Shown: piece after piece, positions 53,286 through 62,178 of the stretch
Layout: each line of letters starts with the position of its first letter
Position numbering within the stretch: position 1 is the first letter of the stretch
Assembly: GCF_003287895.1 (NCBI RefSeq)
Contig: NZ_CP030280.1
Span: 1,061,501-1,125,500, forward strand
DNA length: 64,000 nt
Direction of reading: 5' to 3'
Source: Blautia argi
GTDB lineage: Bacteria > Bacillota > Clostridia > Lachnospirales > Lachnospiraceae
Position numbers and translations under genes: made by a program
Notes under the pieces: generated by a model
Told to the model about the DNA's origin: nothing
The model's database searches: none
The model's input: the letters and a program-made list of their open reading frames with translations, nothing else

Positions 53286-54137
53286 ATGAACTTTTTGAAC
53301 AAAATGGAGCGCAAATTTGGGCGCTATGCCATTCATAATCTGACGAAATATATGATAGGCTGTTATATCATCGGGTATATTCTCCTGTATGGAGGAAGCC
53401 TTTTCCATATTTCTTTTACACAGTATCTGTCCTTAAGCCCTTATCACATTGTGCACGGGCAGATATGGAGGCTTGTGTCCTGGCTTTTGATTCCACCGCC
53501 AAGCAGCAATCTGATTTTTGTGCTGATTATGCTGATGTTTTATTATTCTCTGGGAGAAACTCTGGAGAGAACATGGGGTGCGTTCCGTTATAATGTGTAT
53601 ATTTTAGGCGGTGTGCTGTTCACTGTAATCGGCGCTTTTATTCTGTATTTTATCGCAGGGGGAAGTCCGATAACCTCCCTGTACTACAGCGGAGCCTTTT
53701 CCACATATTACATTAACCTGTCTATTTTTCTGGCGTTTGCAGTGAGTTATCCGGATATGCAGGTGTTGTTTATGATGATTATTCCCATGAAAATGAAATG
53801 GCTGGCAGTGCTGGATGTGGCATATCTTTTATATGACATGGTAAATGGAAGCTGGGGTATCCGAACTGTAATTATTGCCTCCCTTTTGAACTTTATTATT
53901 TATTTTCTGGCGACCAGAAATTACCAGAGGATTTCACCAAAGGAAATCCACAGAAAGCAACAGTTTCAGAAAGCGGTTCACCCAAAGATGGCGCCTGGCA
54001 CCACAAAGCATAAGTGCGCGGTCTGCGGAAGAACGGAAGAGGACGGGGACAATCTGGAATTTCGTTTCTGTTCCAAATGCAATGGAAATTACGAGTATTG
54101 TCAGGACCACCTGTTTACTCACAAACATATACAATAA
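53286..54137 (+). CDS. Rhomboid-like membrane protein lacking the catalytic residues, with a C-terminal zinc ribbon
   Basis: 283 residues with about six membrane segments. The order GQIWRLVSWLLIPP, then YYSLGETLERTWGAFRYNVY, matches the rhomboid/derlin L1 and TM2 region. The GxSG serine motif is not found where expected (SGAFSTYYINLSIFLAFAVS), nor the catalytic His. It is probably a pseudoprotease. The tail holds paired Cys and His residues (HKCAVCGRTEEDGDNLEFRF, CSKCNGNYEYCQDHLFTHKH) that look zinc-binding. It lies 26 bases after corA and 20 before pyk. Function unknown. Confidence 0.7.
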   Translation: MNFLNKMERKFGRYAIHNLTKYMIGCYIIGYILLYGGSLFHISFTQYLSLSPYHIVHGQIWRLVSWLLIPPPSSNLIFVLIMLMFYYSLGETLERTWGAFRYNVYILGGVLFTVIGAFILYFIAGGSPITSLYYSGAFSTYYINLSIFLAFAVSYPDMQVLFMMIIPMKMKWLAVLDVAYLLYDMVNGSWGIRTVIIASLLNFIIYFLATRNYQRISPKEIHRKQQFQKAVHPKMAPGTTKHKCAVCGRTEEDGDNLEFRFCSKCNGNYEYCQDHLFTHKHIQ

Positions 54138-54157
54138 TTTAGGAGGAAAACAATTAT

Positions 54158-55594
54158 ATGCGTAAAACCAAAATCGTCTGTACCATGGGACCGAATACCG
54201 ATATCGAGAGCAATATGAGAGCTTTAGTAGAAAACGGAATGGATATTGCCCGTTTCAATTTTTCCCACGGCGATTACGAAGAACAGAAAAATCGTATGGA
54301 TTTATTGAAAAAGGTAAGAAATGAGCTGAAAAAACCAGTAGCAATCCTTCTGGATACCAAAGGTCCGGAAATCCGTACAGGCGTACTGGAGGACGGAAAG
54401 AAAGTAACTTTAAAGGAAAATGAAGAGTTTGTTCTGCATACAGAAGAAATGACAGGAAACGAAAAAGGCTGTTTTATTACTTATGCAGGGCTGGCTGACG
54501 ATGTTGTGCCGGGAAATAAAATCCTGATTGACGATGGTCTGATTGAACTGGAAGTAAAAGAAGTGGTACAGGGACGTATTGTGTGCCGCGTGGTAAACGG
54601 TGGAGAACTGGGCGAGAAAAAGGGCGTGAATGTGCCGAATGTAAAAGTGAAGCTTCCTGTTATTACAGAAAAAGATAAGGCGGACATTATTTTTGGTATT
54701 GAGCAGGGCATTGATTTTATTGCAGCTTCCTTTATCCGAAACGCAGAGGGCGTTCTGGAAATCCGTAAGATTCTGGAAGAAAACCATGCAGAGGATATTG
54801 CTATTATTGCAAAAATTGAAAATGCAGAGGGACTGGAAAATTTGGACGCCATTATAGAAGCGTCTGACGGTATTATGGTAGCCCGGGGAGATTTGGGTGT
54901 GGAAATTCCGGCGCCGGAGGTTCCTCATATTCAGAAAATGATTATTCACAAGTGCAATGCCAACTATATTCCGGTTATCACTGCAACACAGATGCTGGAT
55001 TCCATGATTCGTAACCCCCGTCCTACAAGGGCAGAGGTAACAGACGTTGCCAATGCTATTTATGACGGAACAGATGCCATTATGCTTTCCGGTGAAACTG
55101 CAGCAGGAAAATATCCGGTAGAAGCGCTGAAAATGATGAATCAGATTGCGGAAAATACAGAAAACTATGTAGAATATGAAAAATATATTAAGCACAGAAC
55201 CATGCACCCGAAAACAAAGGTTTCCTGTGCCATTGGAATTGCGTCTGTGCGTACAGCCAGAAACATTGAGGCAGACTGTATTGTGACACCAACCATGTCA
55301 GGAAAAACAGCCCGCATGATTTCCAGTTTTCGTCCTACTATGCCTATTTATGCCATTACGCCAAATGAGAGAGTGCAGAGAAAGATGCGTCTGTACTGGG
55401 GCGTAAGACCGCTGAAGGGATATACAAGAGATACGACGGAAAATATTATTATCAATGCAATGGAAACCCTGAAGGAGAACAAGCTGGTGAAAAAGGGGCA
55501 GCTTGTGGTTGTAACTGCAGGGGATCCGGCTACCAACAGCAGCAAGGCGGAGGCAAATGTTACCAATATGCTGCATGTTATGGAAGTAAAATAA
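54158..55594 (+). CDS. pyk: Pyruvate kinase
   Basis: 478-residue glycolytic enzyme making pyruvate and ATP from PEP. Motifs are KTKIVCTMGPNTD, MDIARFNFSHGDYEEQ, ILLDTKGPEIRTG, the active-site IIAKIENAEGLENL, GIMVARGDLGVEIP and SGETAAGKYPVEAL. The C-terminal domain ends near VVTAGDPATNSSKAEANVTN; the extra PEP-utiliser domain of some Bacillus enzymes is absent. It starts after AGGAGGAAAAC. Confidence 0.96.
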   Translation: MRKTKIVCTMGPNTDIESNMRALVENGMDIARFNFSHGDYEEQKNRMDLLKKVRNELKKPVAILLDTKGPEIRTGVLEDGKKVTLKENEEFVLHTEEMTGNEKGCFITYAGLADDVVPGNKILIDDGLIELEVKEVVQGRIVCRVVNGGELGEKKGVNVPNVKVKLPVITEKDKADIIFGIEQGIDFIAASFIRNAEGVLEIRKILEENHAEDIAIIAKIENAEGLENLDAIIEASDGIMVARGDLGVEIPAPEVPHIQKMIIHKCNANYIPVITATQMLDSMIRNPRPTRAEVTDVANAIYDGTDAIMLSGETAAGKYPVEALKMMNQIAENTENYVEYEKYIKHRTMHPKTKVSCAIGIASVRTARNIEADCIVTPTMSGKTARMISSFRPTMPIYAITPNERVQRKMRLYWGVRPLKGYTRDTTENIIINAMETLKENKLVKKGQLVVVTAGDPATNSSKAEANVTNMLHVMEVK

Positions 55595-55615
55595 AAAGCG
55601 AAATCAGATAAGAAG

Positions 55616-55660
55616 AGAAAATCCTGAACAGTTTGAAATCCTGTTCGGGATTTTCTGTTT
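55616..55660. terminator. Bidirectional terminator between pyk and the thi operon
   Basis: AGAAAATCCTGAACAG pairs with CTGTTCGGGATTTTCT, with T-runs on the pyk side and A-runs before it for the minus strand. Confidence 0.85.
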
Positions 55661-55664
55661 TTGT

Positions 55665-56267
55665 CTACAGGAATTCTTTCAGATATTCTTCCGGTTCTTT
55701 GCAGGTCATGGCGCTGCTCATAATACAGATTCCCGCAGCGCCGGCTTTGTTTACGGATTTGCTGTTTTGGGGCGTGATTCCGCCCAGTCCGTAGACAGGA
55801 ATGGATATTTTCTGACAGATTTCCCTTAAAAAATCCAGTCCTCTTCCTGGAATGCCTTTTTTGCAGGCAGTGTCAAAAACATGTCCGGCAGTTATATAAG
55901 TACAGTCCAGACTTTCTGCTAAAAGGGCGTCTTCTACAGAGTGACAGGAAACGCCCAGGCAGGAAAAGGATTTTCGTTCCTTTGGGGACAGTTTTACAAG
56001 CAGGGGCAGGGGAAGATGCAGAGCCGTTGCTCCAAGAGAAAGAGCAACTTCTGTATGGGTGTGCAAAATGCAGGAAACTTCATAGGTTCGGCAGATGTCC
56101 ATGACCTGCCTGGCAAGAAGAAGATATTCCTGTGGGGACAAATCCTTTTCCCGCAGAATAATACCTCCTGGTTTTGCTTTTGCCAGTTTTTCCATGCGGG
56201 AGAGAAAGTCCTCTCTGCACAGCCCTCGATTGGTGATGCATAAAATATCAGACATAGAGATAATCAT
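55665..56267 (-). CDS. thiE: Thiamine-phosphate synthase (ThiE/TenI family)
   Basis: About 196-200 residues; the start is at 56267 or the in-frame Met at 56255. TIM-barrel motifs include DILCITNRGLC, GGIILREKDLSPQEYLLLAR, GVSCHSVEDALLAE, YITAGHVFDTACKKGIPGRG, VYGLGGITPQN and GAAGICIMSSAM. It would join the thiazole and pyrimidine phosphates. The closer family split (true ThiE or the thiazole tautomerase TenI) is uncertain. It overlaps thiH and ends the operon. Confidence 0.8.
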   Translation of the reverse strand: MIISMSDILCITNRGLCREDFLSRMEKLAKAKPGGIILREKDLSPQEYLLLARQVMDICRTYEVSCILHTHTEVALSLGATALHLPLPLLVKLSPKERKSFSCLGVSCHSVEDALLAESLDCTYITAGHVFDTACKKGIPGRGLDFLREICQKISIPVYGLGGITPQNSKSVNKAGAAGICIMSSAMTCKEPEEYLKEFL

Positions 56268-57501
56268 TCAGGACAGGCTGCAGACCTTCTGAAGCAATAT
56301 CCTTATACACTCTTTCCAGACTGCGGCTGTCATTGATTTCAAACTGCTCGTCCCCCTGTTCCCCGTCAGTTTCTGTTCCTTTATATTTGCTTTCGTGATC
56401 TCCGATTCCGGTGGAAACCCCTGCAGAAATTTTAGTGGCAGCAATTTTAACAATGCCATTTCGGAAGCTGGCGCTTTCTCTGGAAGAAACCGTGATTCCC
56501 ACAAAGGGCAGGAAAATCCGGTAAGCGCAGAGAATCTGGCAAAGTTGGGTTTCGTGGACGTCCAGAGGATTGATTTTGTCATTGTTTATAATCGGGCGCA
56601 GTCTGGGACAGGAAAGGGACATTTCTGCATGGGGGTATTTTCTCTGAAGATAATATACATGAAGGGCGCTGGCAAGGGCGTCTTTGCGAAAATCCGACAA
56701 CCCTAAAAGGGCAGAGAAGGCAACACCCCGCATGCCGCCTCTCAGCGCCCGCTCCTGGGCATCAAAGCGGTAGGGCCATACGCGCTTGTGTCCCATCAGA
56801 TGCAGGGTTTCATATTTATCACGGTCATAGGTTTCCTGAAACACCGTTACATAGTCTGCGCCGCATGCGTGGAGATAGCGGTATTCCTCTGTATTGACAG
56901 GATAAATTTCCAGCCCTACCATGCGGAAGTATTTCCGTGCCAGCTTACAGGCTTCTCCGATATAGGTAATATCGCTTTTTTGACGGCTTTCTCCAGTGAG
57001 AATCAAAATTTCTTCCATACCGCTGTCGGCAATGATTTTCATTTCTTTTTCAATCTGTTCCACGGACAGCTTCATGCGATGAATGTGGTTATAACAGTTA
57101 AAGCCGCAGTATACACAGTAGTTTTCACAATAATTGGCAATGTAGAGCGGGGTGAAGAGATAGACCGTATTGCCAAAGTGGCGGCTGGTTTCCAGTCTTG
57201 CCCGTTGTGCCATTTCCTCCAGAAAGGGCTCGGCAGCAGGAGAAAGCAGAGCTTTGAAATCCTCCGGGGAACAAGTCTGATGGGACAGGGCAGTGCGGAC
57301 GTCCTGTCTGGTGTAGGCAGTATAATCATAAGTATTTACCTGGTTTAAAACCTTTTCACATACATCAGATTCGATTTGTTCCATACCGGGAAGGTATTCC
57401 ATATGGTTTTTCCGAAAAGCAGGGTCTGTTTCCAGACGGTGTTTCTTTTCCAGGGCTTTTGGGGACAGATGTCCGGAATCTATAAAAAACTGGTTTTCCA
57501 T
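56248..57501 (-). CDS. thiH: 2-iminoacetate synthase (radical SAM, tyrosine lyase)
   Basis: 417 residues. The radical-SAM cluster is CENYCVYCGF, and downstream motifs include EEILILTGESRQKSDITYIG, VGLEIYPVNTEEYRYLHACG, VFQETYDRDKYETLHLMGHK and RLRPIINNDKI. It cleaves tyrosine to p-cresol and dehydroglycine for the thiazole ring, which suits an anaerobe that cannot use the oxygen-dependent ThiO. It lies between thiG and thiE. Confidence 0.94.
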   Translation of the reverse strand: MENQFFIDSGHLSPKALEKKHRLETDPAFRKNHMEYLPGMEQIESDVCEKVLNQVNTYDYTAYTRQDVRTALSHQTCSPEDFKALLSPAAEPFLEEMAQRARLETSRHFGNTVYLFTPLYIANYCENYCVYCGFNCYNHIHRMKLSVEQIEKEMKIIADSGMEEILILTGESRQKSDITYIGEACKLARKYFRMVGLEIYPVNTEEYRYLHACGADYVTVFQETYDRDKYETLHLMGHKRVWPYRFDAQERALRGGMRGVAFSALLGLSDFRKDALASALHVYYLQRKYPHAEMSLSCPRLRPIINNDKINPLDVHETQLCQILCAYRIFLPFVGITVSSRESASFRNGIVKIAATKISAGVSTGIGDHESKYKGTETDGEQGDEQFEINDSRSLERVYKDIASEGLQPVLNDYLYV

Positions 57502-57513
57502 GTTCTTTCCCTC

Positions 57514-58284
57514 CTAATTATGAAGAAATCCGGTGAGTGGGTCAGAGGCGGAAGCACCGCGGGTCAGCACTCTGCCGAGTCCTGCAAGATAGGCCTTTCT
57601 GCCTGCCTCAATGGCTTGTCTGAAGGCAGATGCCATCAGGGGGAGATTTCCTGCTGTGGCGAGAGCTGTATTTGCCATAATGGCTGCCGCACCCATTTCC
57701 ATTGCCTCGCAAGCCTGGGAGGGGCGTCCGATACCGGCATCCACAATCACCGGCAGGTCAATTTCTTCAATAAGAATTTGTATAAAATCTCTGGTGGAAA
57801 GCCCCTTATTGGAACCAATGGGGGAGGCAAGAGGCATGACGGAGGCAGCCCCGGCGTTTACTAAATCTCTGGCTGTGTTTAAATCCGGATACATGTAGGG
57901 CATGACAATAAAACCCTCCTTTGCCAGGACTTCCGTTGCCTTAACTGTTTCCTGGTTGTCAGGCAGCAGGTATTTGGAATCCCGCATGATTTCGATTTTT
58001 ACAAAATTTCCGCAGCCCAGTTCTCTTGCCAGACGGGCAATGCGTATAGCCTCTTCGGCATTTCTGGCGCCGCTGGTATTGGGAAGCAGGGTTACATGTT
58101 CGGGGATATAATCCAGAATGTTTTCCTCCGCCCTTGTATTTGCACGGCGTACAGCCAGGGTAATAAGCTCTGCACCGGCGTCTTTTACGGCTGCTTCAAT
58201 GAGTTTCAGAGAATATTTGCCGGATCCTAAAATAAAGCGGGAATGAAATTCGTGTCCCCCTATCAGGAGTGTATCGTTGTTCAT
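57514..58284 (-). CDS. thiG: Thiazole synthase
   Basis: 256 residues. Motifs are [52 protein letters not shown], the Schiff-base lysine region [20 protein letters not shown] and [20 protein letters not shown]. It builds the thiazole phosphate with ThiS thiocarboxylate and dehydroglycine. Intact and of normal length. Confidence 0.95.
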   Translation of the reverse strand: MNNDTLLIGGHEFHSRFILGSGKYSLKLIEAAVKDAGAELITLAVRRANTRAEENILDYIPEHVTLLPNTSGARNAEEAIRIARLARELGCGNFVKIEIMRDSKYLLPDNQETVKATEVLAKEGFIVMPYMYPDLNTARDLVNAGAASVMPLASPIGSNKGLSTRDFIQILIEEIDLPVIVDAGIGRPSQACEAMEMGAAAIMANTALATAGNLPLMASAFRQAIEAGRKAYLAGLGRVLTRGASASDPLTGFLHN

Positions 58285-58345
58285 AAAATAACCTTCTTTC
58301 TGTAAATTTTGTAAGCAGATGTTGTATCAATCTGGTTTTCAGATG

Positions 58346-58972
58346 TTAAAGTCCTGCCAGAAGCTGTAGGACGACATGAGCTTCATGGGCAGCGCAGCAC
58401 ATAACCCGGGAGGAAAAAAGTCCCAATTTTGGGGAAACCTCGTTTTGCTCATCTCCACAGAGATAAAAATGAGGAGTAATCTGCCGGGTTTTTATGAGGT
58501 TAGGACTGTCAAGACCTGCCATACCGGAGGCAGCCACCAGAAATTTCTCGGGCATGACCTCCAGAACCCTGTTGACCAGCATAGCCTTGCTTTCTGCCAG
58601 GTCAAAGGCTTCGCAGATTATCTGTGCGTCCTTTAAAAGTTGCTGCAGATTTTCTTCCTGTAGTTTTATGGTGTGGCTCTGTACACAGATATAGGGATTG
58701 ATTTCCCTGAGATTTTCTGTCAGAGCGTCTGTTTTGTACATGCCTACCTGGGCTGCTTTGTATTGCTGGCGGTGCAGGTTGGTAATATCCACCCGGTCAA
58801 AATCAAAGAGCAGCAGTCTGCCAACGCCTGCACGGGCAAGAGAGAGCGCGATATTGGAGCCAAGTCCTCCCAGACCGCAGATGGCAACTGTGGCAGCGTT
58901 GAATTTTTTCTGCAGAGTTTCTCCATGCCGTTCTTTCAAGGCTTTTTCCATTTCTTCTCTTCCAGGTATCAT
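58346..58972 (-). CDS. thiF: ThiF-type ThiS adenylyltransferase
   Basis: 208 residues. It has the nucleotide-binding loop VAICGLGGLGSNIALSLARA, the acidic LLFDFDRVDITNLHRQQY and ICEAFDLAESK. It activates the ThiS C-terminus. Unlike MoeB, the paired CxxC zinc motifs are not evident, and the protein is short, as in the thiSFGH operons of clostridia. Its start overlaps the thiS stop. Confidence 0.9.
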   Translation of the reverse strand: MIPGREEMEKALKERHGETLQKKFNAATVAICGLGGLGSNIALSLARAGVGRLLLFDFDRVDITNLHRQQYKAAQVGMYKTDALTENLREINPYICVQSHTIKLQEENLQQLLKDAQIICEAFDLAESKAMLVNRVLEVMPEKFLVAASGMAGLDSPNLIKTRQITPHFYLCGDEQNEVSPKLGLFSSRVMCCAAHEAHVVLQLLAGL

Positions 58973-59166
58973 CAGCCGCCTCCTACAAAGCTGACAATTT
59001 CCAGCACATCGCCGTCTGACAGCAGAGTTTCTTCGTATTTTGATTTGGGGATGATTTCTCCGTTTCGCTCAACGGCAATCCTTTTTGGATTGTAATCCGC
59101 AGATTTCAGATACTGGGACAGAGAGATTCCCTCCAGATGCAGGGTATTTCCGTTTATTTTTACCAT
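58972..59166 (-). CDS. thiS: ThiS sulfur carrier protein
   Basis: 64-residue ubiquitin-like protein with MVKINGNTLHLEGISLSQYL, AVERNGEIIPKS and the functional C-terminus VLEIVSFVGGG, whose terminal Gly-Gly receives sulfur. First gene of the thiazole operon, 24 bases from the riboswitch terminator. Confidence 0.93.
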   Translation of the reverse strand: MVKINGNTLHLEGISLSQYLKSADYNPKRIAVERNGEIIPKSKYEETLLSDGDVLEIVSFVGGG

Positions 59167-59189
59167 ATTTCACCTCTTTTGCGGGAACT

Positions 59190-59227
59190 AAAAAGCGGGA
59201 AGATACCAATCTCGGTAACTTCCCGCT
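59190..59227 (-). terminator. Expression-platform terminator of the TPP riboswitch
   Basis: On the minus strand AGCGGGAAGTTACCGAG pairs with the partner ending ATCTTCCCGCT and is followed by TTTTTAG. It lies between the aptamer and thiS. Confidence 0.85.
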
Positions 59228-59253
59228 GCATATTCTGCACATATGATTCCAAG

Positions 59254-59334
59254 GCGTCCCTACGTTGGCATTATCCAAATCAGGTTATCGGTCGAAGGTC
59301 ATACCTTCCTCTCAGCCTGTCTACAAGCTCCCGT
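59254..59334 (-). promoter_or_regulatory. TPP riboswitch (THI element)
   Basis: Minus-strand sequence contains GGGAGC, the conserved ACAGGCTGAGAGGAAGG and GACCTTCGACCGATAACCTG, then ATTTGGATAATGCCAACGTA and GGGA. All core parts of the THI box are present. Thiamine pyrophosphate would favour the terminator and switch off thiSFGHE. Confidence 0.96.
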
Positions 59335-59447
59335 CTTTTTTATTTTGTTCATTATACAACAGGACTGGTAAAATTGCAAAGGTTTTCTTTGAATTTTAAA
59401 CGGGAATACGTCAATACGTTAAAAAATTAAAAAAGACAGAGAATGAC

Positions 59448-59476
59448 TTGAAAAGCAAAGCGCATTTTCGTATAAT
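59448..59476 (+). promoter_or_regulatory. Promoter of lysA
   Basis: TTGAAA (59448-59453), a 17-base spacer and TATAAT (59471-59476). Confidence 0.75.
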
Positions 59477-59529
59477 GAGGTTCGTCAGAAAAAATCAGAA
59501 AAACAGAAATCCATTAAGGGAGAATATAT

Positions 59530-60807
59530 ATGGAAAAAAAGACCTTTGTGACAAAAGAACAGTTAGAAGAAATTGTAAAGGAATATCCCACACCTTTTCA
59601 TTTGTATGATGAAAAAGGAATCCGGGAAAATGCGCAGGCAATGAAGGAAGCCTTTGCATGGAATAAGGGATTTAAAGAATATTTTGCTGTAAAAGCAACC
59701 CCCAATCCGTTTTTGATTCAGATTTTAAGAGAATATGGCTTTGGATGCGACTGCTCTTCGTATACAGAGCTGATGCTGTCAAAGGCCATTGGCTGCGTGG
59801 GAGAAGATATTATGTTTTCCTCCAATGATACACCGGCAGAGGAATTTCAGTATGCCAATGAGTTAGGAGCAACCATTAATCTGGACGATATCACTCATAT
59901 TGAATATCTGGAAAAAGCCATCGGAACGCTGCCTAAGCGTATAAGCTGCCGTTATAATCCAGGCGGTGTGTTTGAGGTGTGCAATGGCATTATGGACAAT
60001 CCGGGAGATGCCAAATACGGTATGACAGAGCCTCAGATTTTTGAAGCATTTCGTATTTTGAAAAACAAAGGCGTGGAGGAATTTGGAATCCATGCATTTC
60101 TGGCCAGCAATACGGTGACAAACGAGTATTATCCCATGCTGGCAAAGCGGCTTTTTGAGCTGGCAGTGTGCCTGGAAAAGGAAACCGGCGCAAAAATCTG
60201 TTTCATCAACCTGTCCGGCGGCGTAGGAATTCCATACAGACCGGGAGAAAAGCCCAACGACATTCGTGCCATTGGAGAGGGTGTAAGAAAGGTGTATGAA
60301 GAGGTGCTGACGCCTGCAGGTATGAACGATGTGGCAATTTATACAGAGCTTGGAAGATTTATGATGGGACCCTACGGCTGCCTGGTGACAAAGGCCATTC
60401 ACGAAAAGCATACCCACAAGGAATATATTGGTGTGGACGCCTGTGCGGTAAACCTGATGCGTCCGGCCATGTATGGGGCTTATCATCACATTACGGTTAT
60501 GGGTAAAGAAAATCAGCCTTGTGATTACAAATATGATGTGACAGGTTCTTTGTGTGAAAATAACGACAAATTTGCTGTGGACAGAATGCTGCCAAAGATT
60601 GAGAAAGGCGATTTGCTGGTGATTCACGATACAGGCGCCCATGGCTTTGCTATGGGATACAATTACAACGGAAAGCTGAAATCCGCAGAGCTTTTACTGA
60701 AAACAGACGGGAGTATACAGCTGATCCGTAGGGCAGAAACGCCAAAAGATTATTTTGCTACCTTTGACTGCTTTGACTTTTATAAAAATCTGGACTGCAA
60801 TCAATAA
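59530..60807 (+). CDS. lysA: Diaminopimelate decarboxylase
   Basis: 425-residue PLP enzyme making lysine from meso-diaminopimelate. It shows the PLP-lysine block YFAVKATPNPFLIQILREYG, FGCDCSSYTEL, the Gly-rich ICFINLSGGVGIPYRPGEKP, YTELGRFMMGPYGCL and VTGSLCENNDKFAVDR, in which CEN is the second-subunit catalytic Cys. A good promoter precedes it. The sequence belongs to the longer, more diverged LysA branch, so a related amino-acid decarboxylase cannot be fully excluded. Confidence 0.88.
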   Translation: MEKKTFVTKEQLEEIVKEYPTPFHLYDEKGIRENAQAMKEAFAWNKGFKEYFAVKATPNPFLIQILREYGFGCDCSSYTELMLSKAIGCVGEDIMFSSNDTPAEEFQYANELGATINLDDITHIEYLEKAIGTLPKRISCRYNPGGVFEVCNGIMDNPGDAKYGMTEPQIFEAFRILKNKGVEEFGIHAFLASNTVTNEYYPMLAKRLFELAVCLEKETGAKICFINLSGGVGIPYRPGEKPNDIRAIGEGVRKVYEEVLTPAGMNDVAIYTELGRFMMGPYGCLVTKAIHEKHTHKEYIGVDACAVNLMRPAMYGAYHHITVMGKENQPCDYKYDVTGSLCENNDKFAVDRMLPKIEKGDLLVIHDTGAHGFAMGYNYNGKLKSAELLLKTDGSIQLIRRAETPKDYFATFDCFDFYKNLDCNQ

Positions 60808-60854
60808 AAAAAACAAAAAAATAGAATAAATTGCATTAAAATTCAAAAAAATGC

Positions 60855-60883
60855 TTGCAATTTGGAGGGAGTCGTGCTAGAAT
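60855..60883 (+). promoter_or_regulatory. Promoter of tRNA-Leu
   Basis: TTGCAA (60855-60860), a 17-base spacer and TAGAAT (60878-60883) with an extended TG (CGTGCTAGAAT). Confidence 0.7.
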
Positions 60884-60905
60884 ATCTATTGTTCCGTTAG
60901 GAAAT

Positions 60906-60988
60906 GCCGGCGTGTCGGAATGGCAGACGAGGCAGACTCAAAATCTGTTGTGGGCAACCACGTATGGGTTCAAGTCCCATTGCCGGCA
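60906..60988 (+). tRNA. tRNA-Leu (CAA)
   Basis: Acceptor GCCGGCG (60906-60912) pairs with TGCCGGC (60981-60987), with discriminator A. The anticodon arm GCAGA-CTCAAAA-TCTGT gives anticodon CAA. A long variable arm (TGTGGGCAACCACG) and T-arm TGGGTTCAAGTCCCA complete a class II tRNA. The 3' CCA is not encoded. Confidence 0.93.
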
Positions 60989-61011
60989 GTTTTATGAATG
61001 AAGAAAGTATG

Positions 61012-61054
61012 AAAAGGCTGAAATCCAGTGAAATAAAGGGTTTCAGCCTTTTTG
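61012..61054 (+). terminator. Terminator after tRNA-Leu
   Basis: AAAGGCTGAAATCC pairs with GGGTTTCAGCCTTT and runs into TTTT. Confidence 0.8.
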
Positions 61055-61273
61055 CTGTATGGGAAAGTTCGATTTTCGAGGAATCCTTGAATGAAAATAG
61101 TCCGCATAAAAGCGAGCCTGGAAATGAGAGGATACTGGTTAAAAGATACAGGTGTCATTTGTCTTGGGGCGGAATGGTTTTGTGCCTTTTTGAAAAAAGT
61201 AAAATTTATTTAACTTTTGCGATAACAAAATTCGTGCTAAAATAAAGTTATGTGAATAGAAAGAAGGGAAAAC

Positions 61274-62134
61274 ATGGCAGCAAATAGTAAAGTTGGACTG
61301 GTTTTGGAAGGCGGCGGTATGCGAGGTGCATTTACAGCGGGGGTACTGGATTTTTTTCTGGACAGGGAGGTTTCTTTTCATACCTGTATCGGCGTATCCG
61401 CAGGCGCCTGCCATGCATGTAGCTTTTTATCAAAGCAAAGACGAAGAGGATTTGAAACAAATACAGACTATCTGGAAGATGAAGCTTACTGCAGTGTAAA
61501 AAATCTCATAAAAACAGGAGATTTGTTTGGGGTTGATATGTGTTACAGGAAAATTCCGGAGGAATTAAATCCTTATGATTACCGGGCATTTGACCAAAAT
61601 CCTACGGAGTTTTATGTAACAGTGACAAACTGTGAAACGGGAGATGCGGAATATAAGAAAATTACAGATATGCACAAGGGGATTCACTATGTCCGGGCGT
61701 CCAGTTCCCTGCCTCTTTTGGCGAGAACAGTGTGGATTCAGAACACTCCGTATCTGGACGGGGGAATTGCAGACTCGATTCCTGTAAGGCAGTCCCAAAA
61801 GCTGGGAAATGAAAAGCAGGTGGTGGTGCTGACACGGCAGAGAGGATACCGAAAACAACCAAATAGGGCCATGCCAGCCGCTTATTTAAGATACGGAAGA
61901 GAATTTCCAAGGCTGGTAGAGCGTATGAAAAACCGGCATCTGGATTATAATGAAACCTTGGATTACTTATATGAAGAAGAGAAAAAGGGAAAGATATTCC
62001 TTATTTGTCCGGAAAAACCAGTGGAAATCGGCAGAGTGGAGAAGAATCGGGAAAAGCTGGAAAAGTTGTATGAAGAGGGATATGCTACAGCAGAGAAAAA
62101 CAGCAGAGCATTACAGGAATTTCTTCTTTCCTAG
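61274..62134 (+). CDS. Patatin-like phospholipase
   Basis: 286-residue cytoplasmic serine hydrolase. The oxyanion loop LVLEGGGMRGAFTAGVLDFF, nucleophile elbow IGVSAGACHA (Ser-Asp dyad) and the dyad Asp in YLDGGIADSIPV are all present. It belongs to the YjjU/RssA-like bacterial patatins; the substrate is unknown. It begins after AGAAAGAAGGGAAAAC, behind an extended -10 promoter (CGTGCTAAAAT near 61233-61243). Confidence 0.9.
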   Translation: MAANSKVGLVLEGGGMRGAFTAGVLDFFLDREVSFHTCIGVSAGACHACSFLSKQRRRGFETNTDYLEDEAYCSVKNLIKTGDLFGVDMCYRKIPEELNPYDYRAFDQNPTEFYVTVTNCETGDAEYKKITDMHKGIHYVRASSSLPLLARTVWIQNTPYLDGGIADSIPVRQSQKLGNEKQVVVLTRQRGYRKQPNRAMPAAYLRYGREFPRLVERMKNRHLDYNETLDYLYEEEKKGKIFLICPEKPVEIGRVEKNREKLEKLYEEGYATAEKNSRALQEFLLS

Positions 62135-62178
62135 AAAGGGGAGAGCAGAAAAGCAACAAAGGCGGAAAGGAGCCATCT

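Noticed and set aside
54410..55207. 265-codon minus-strand ORF inside pyk
   Set aside because: It is the antisense shadow of a clearly conserved gene, Cys/His/Phe-rich and without a ribosome site.
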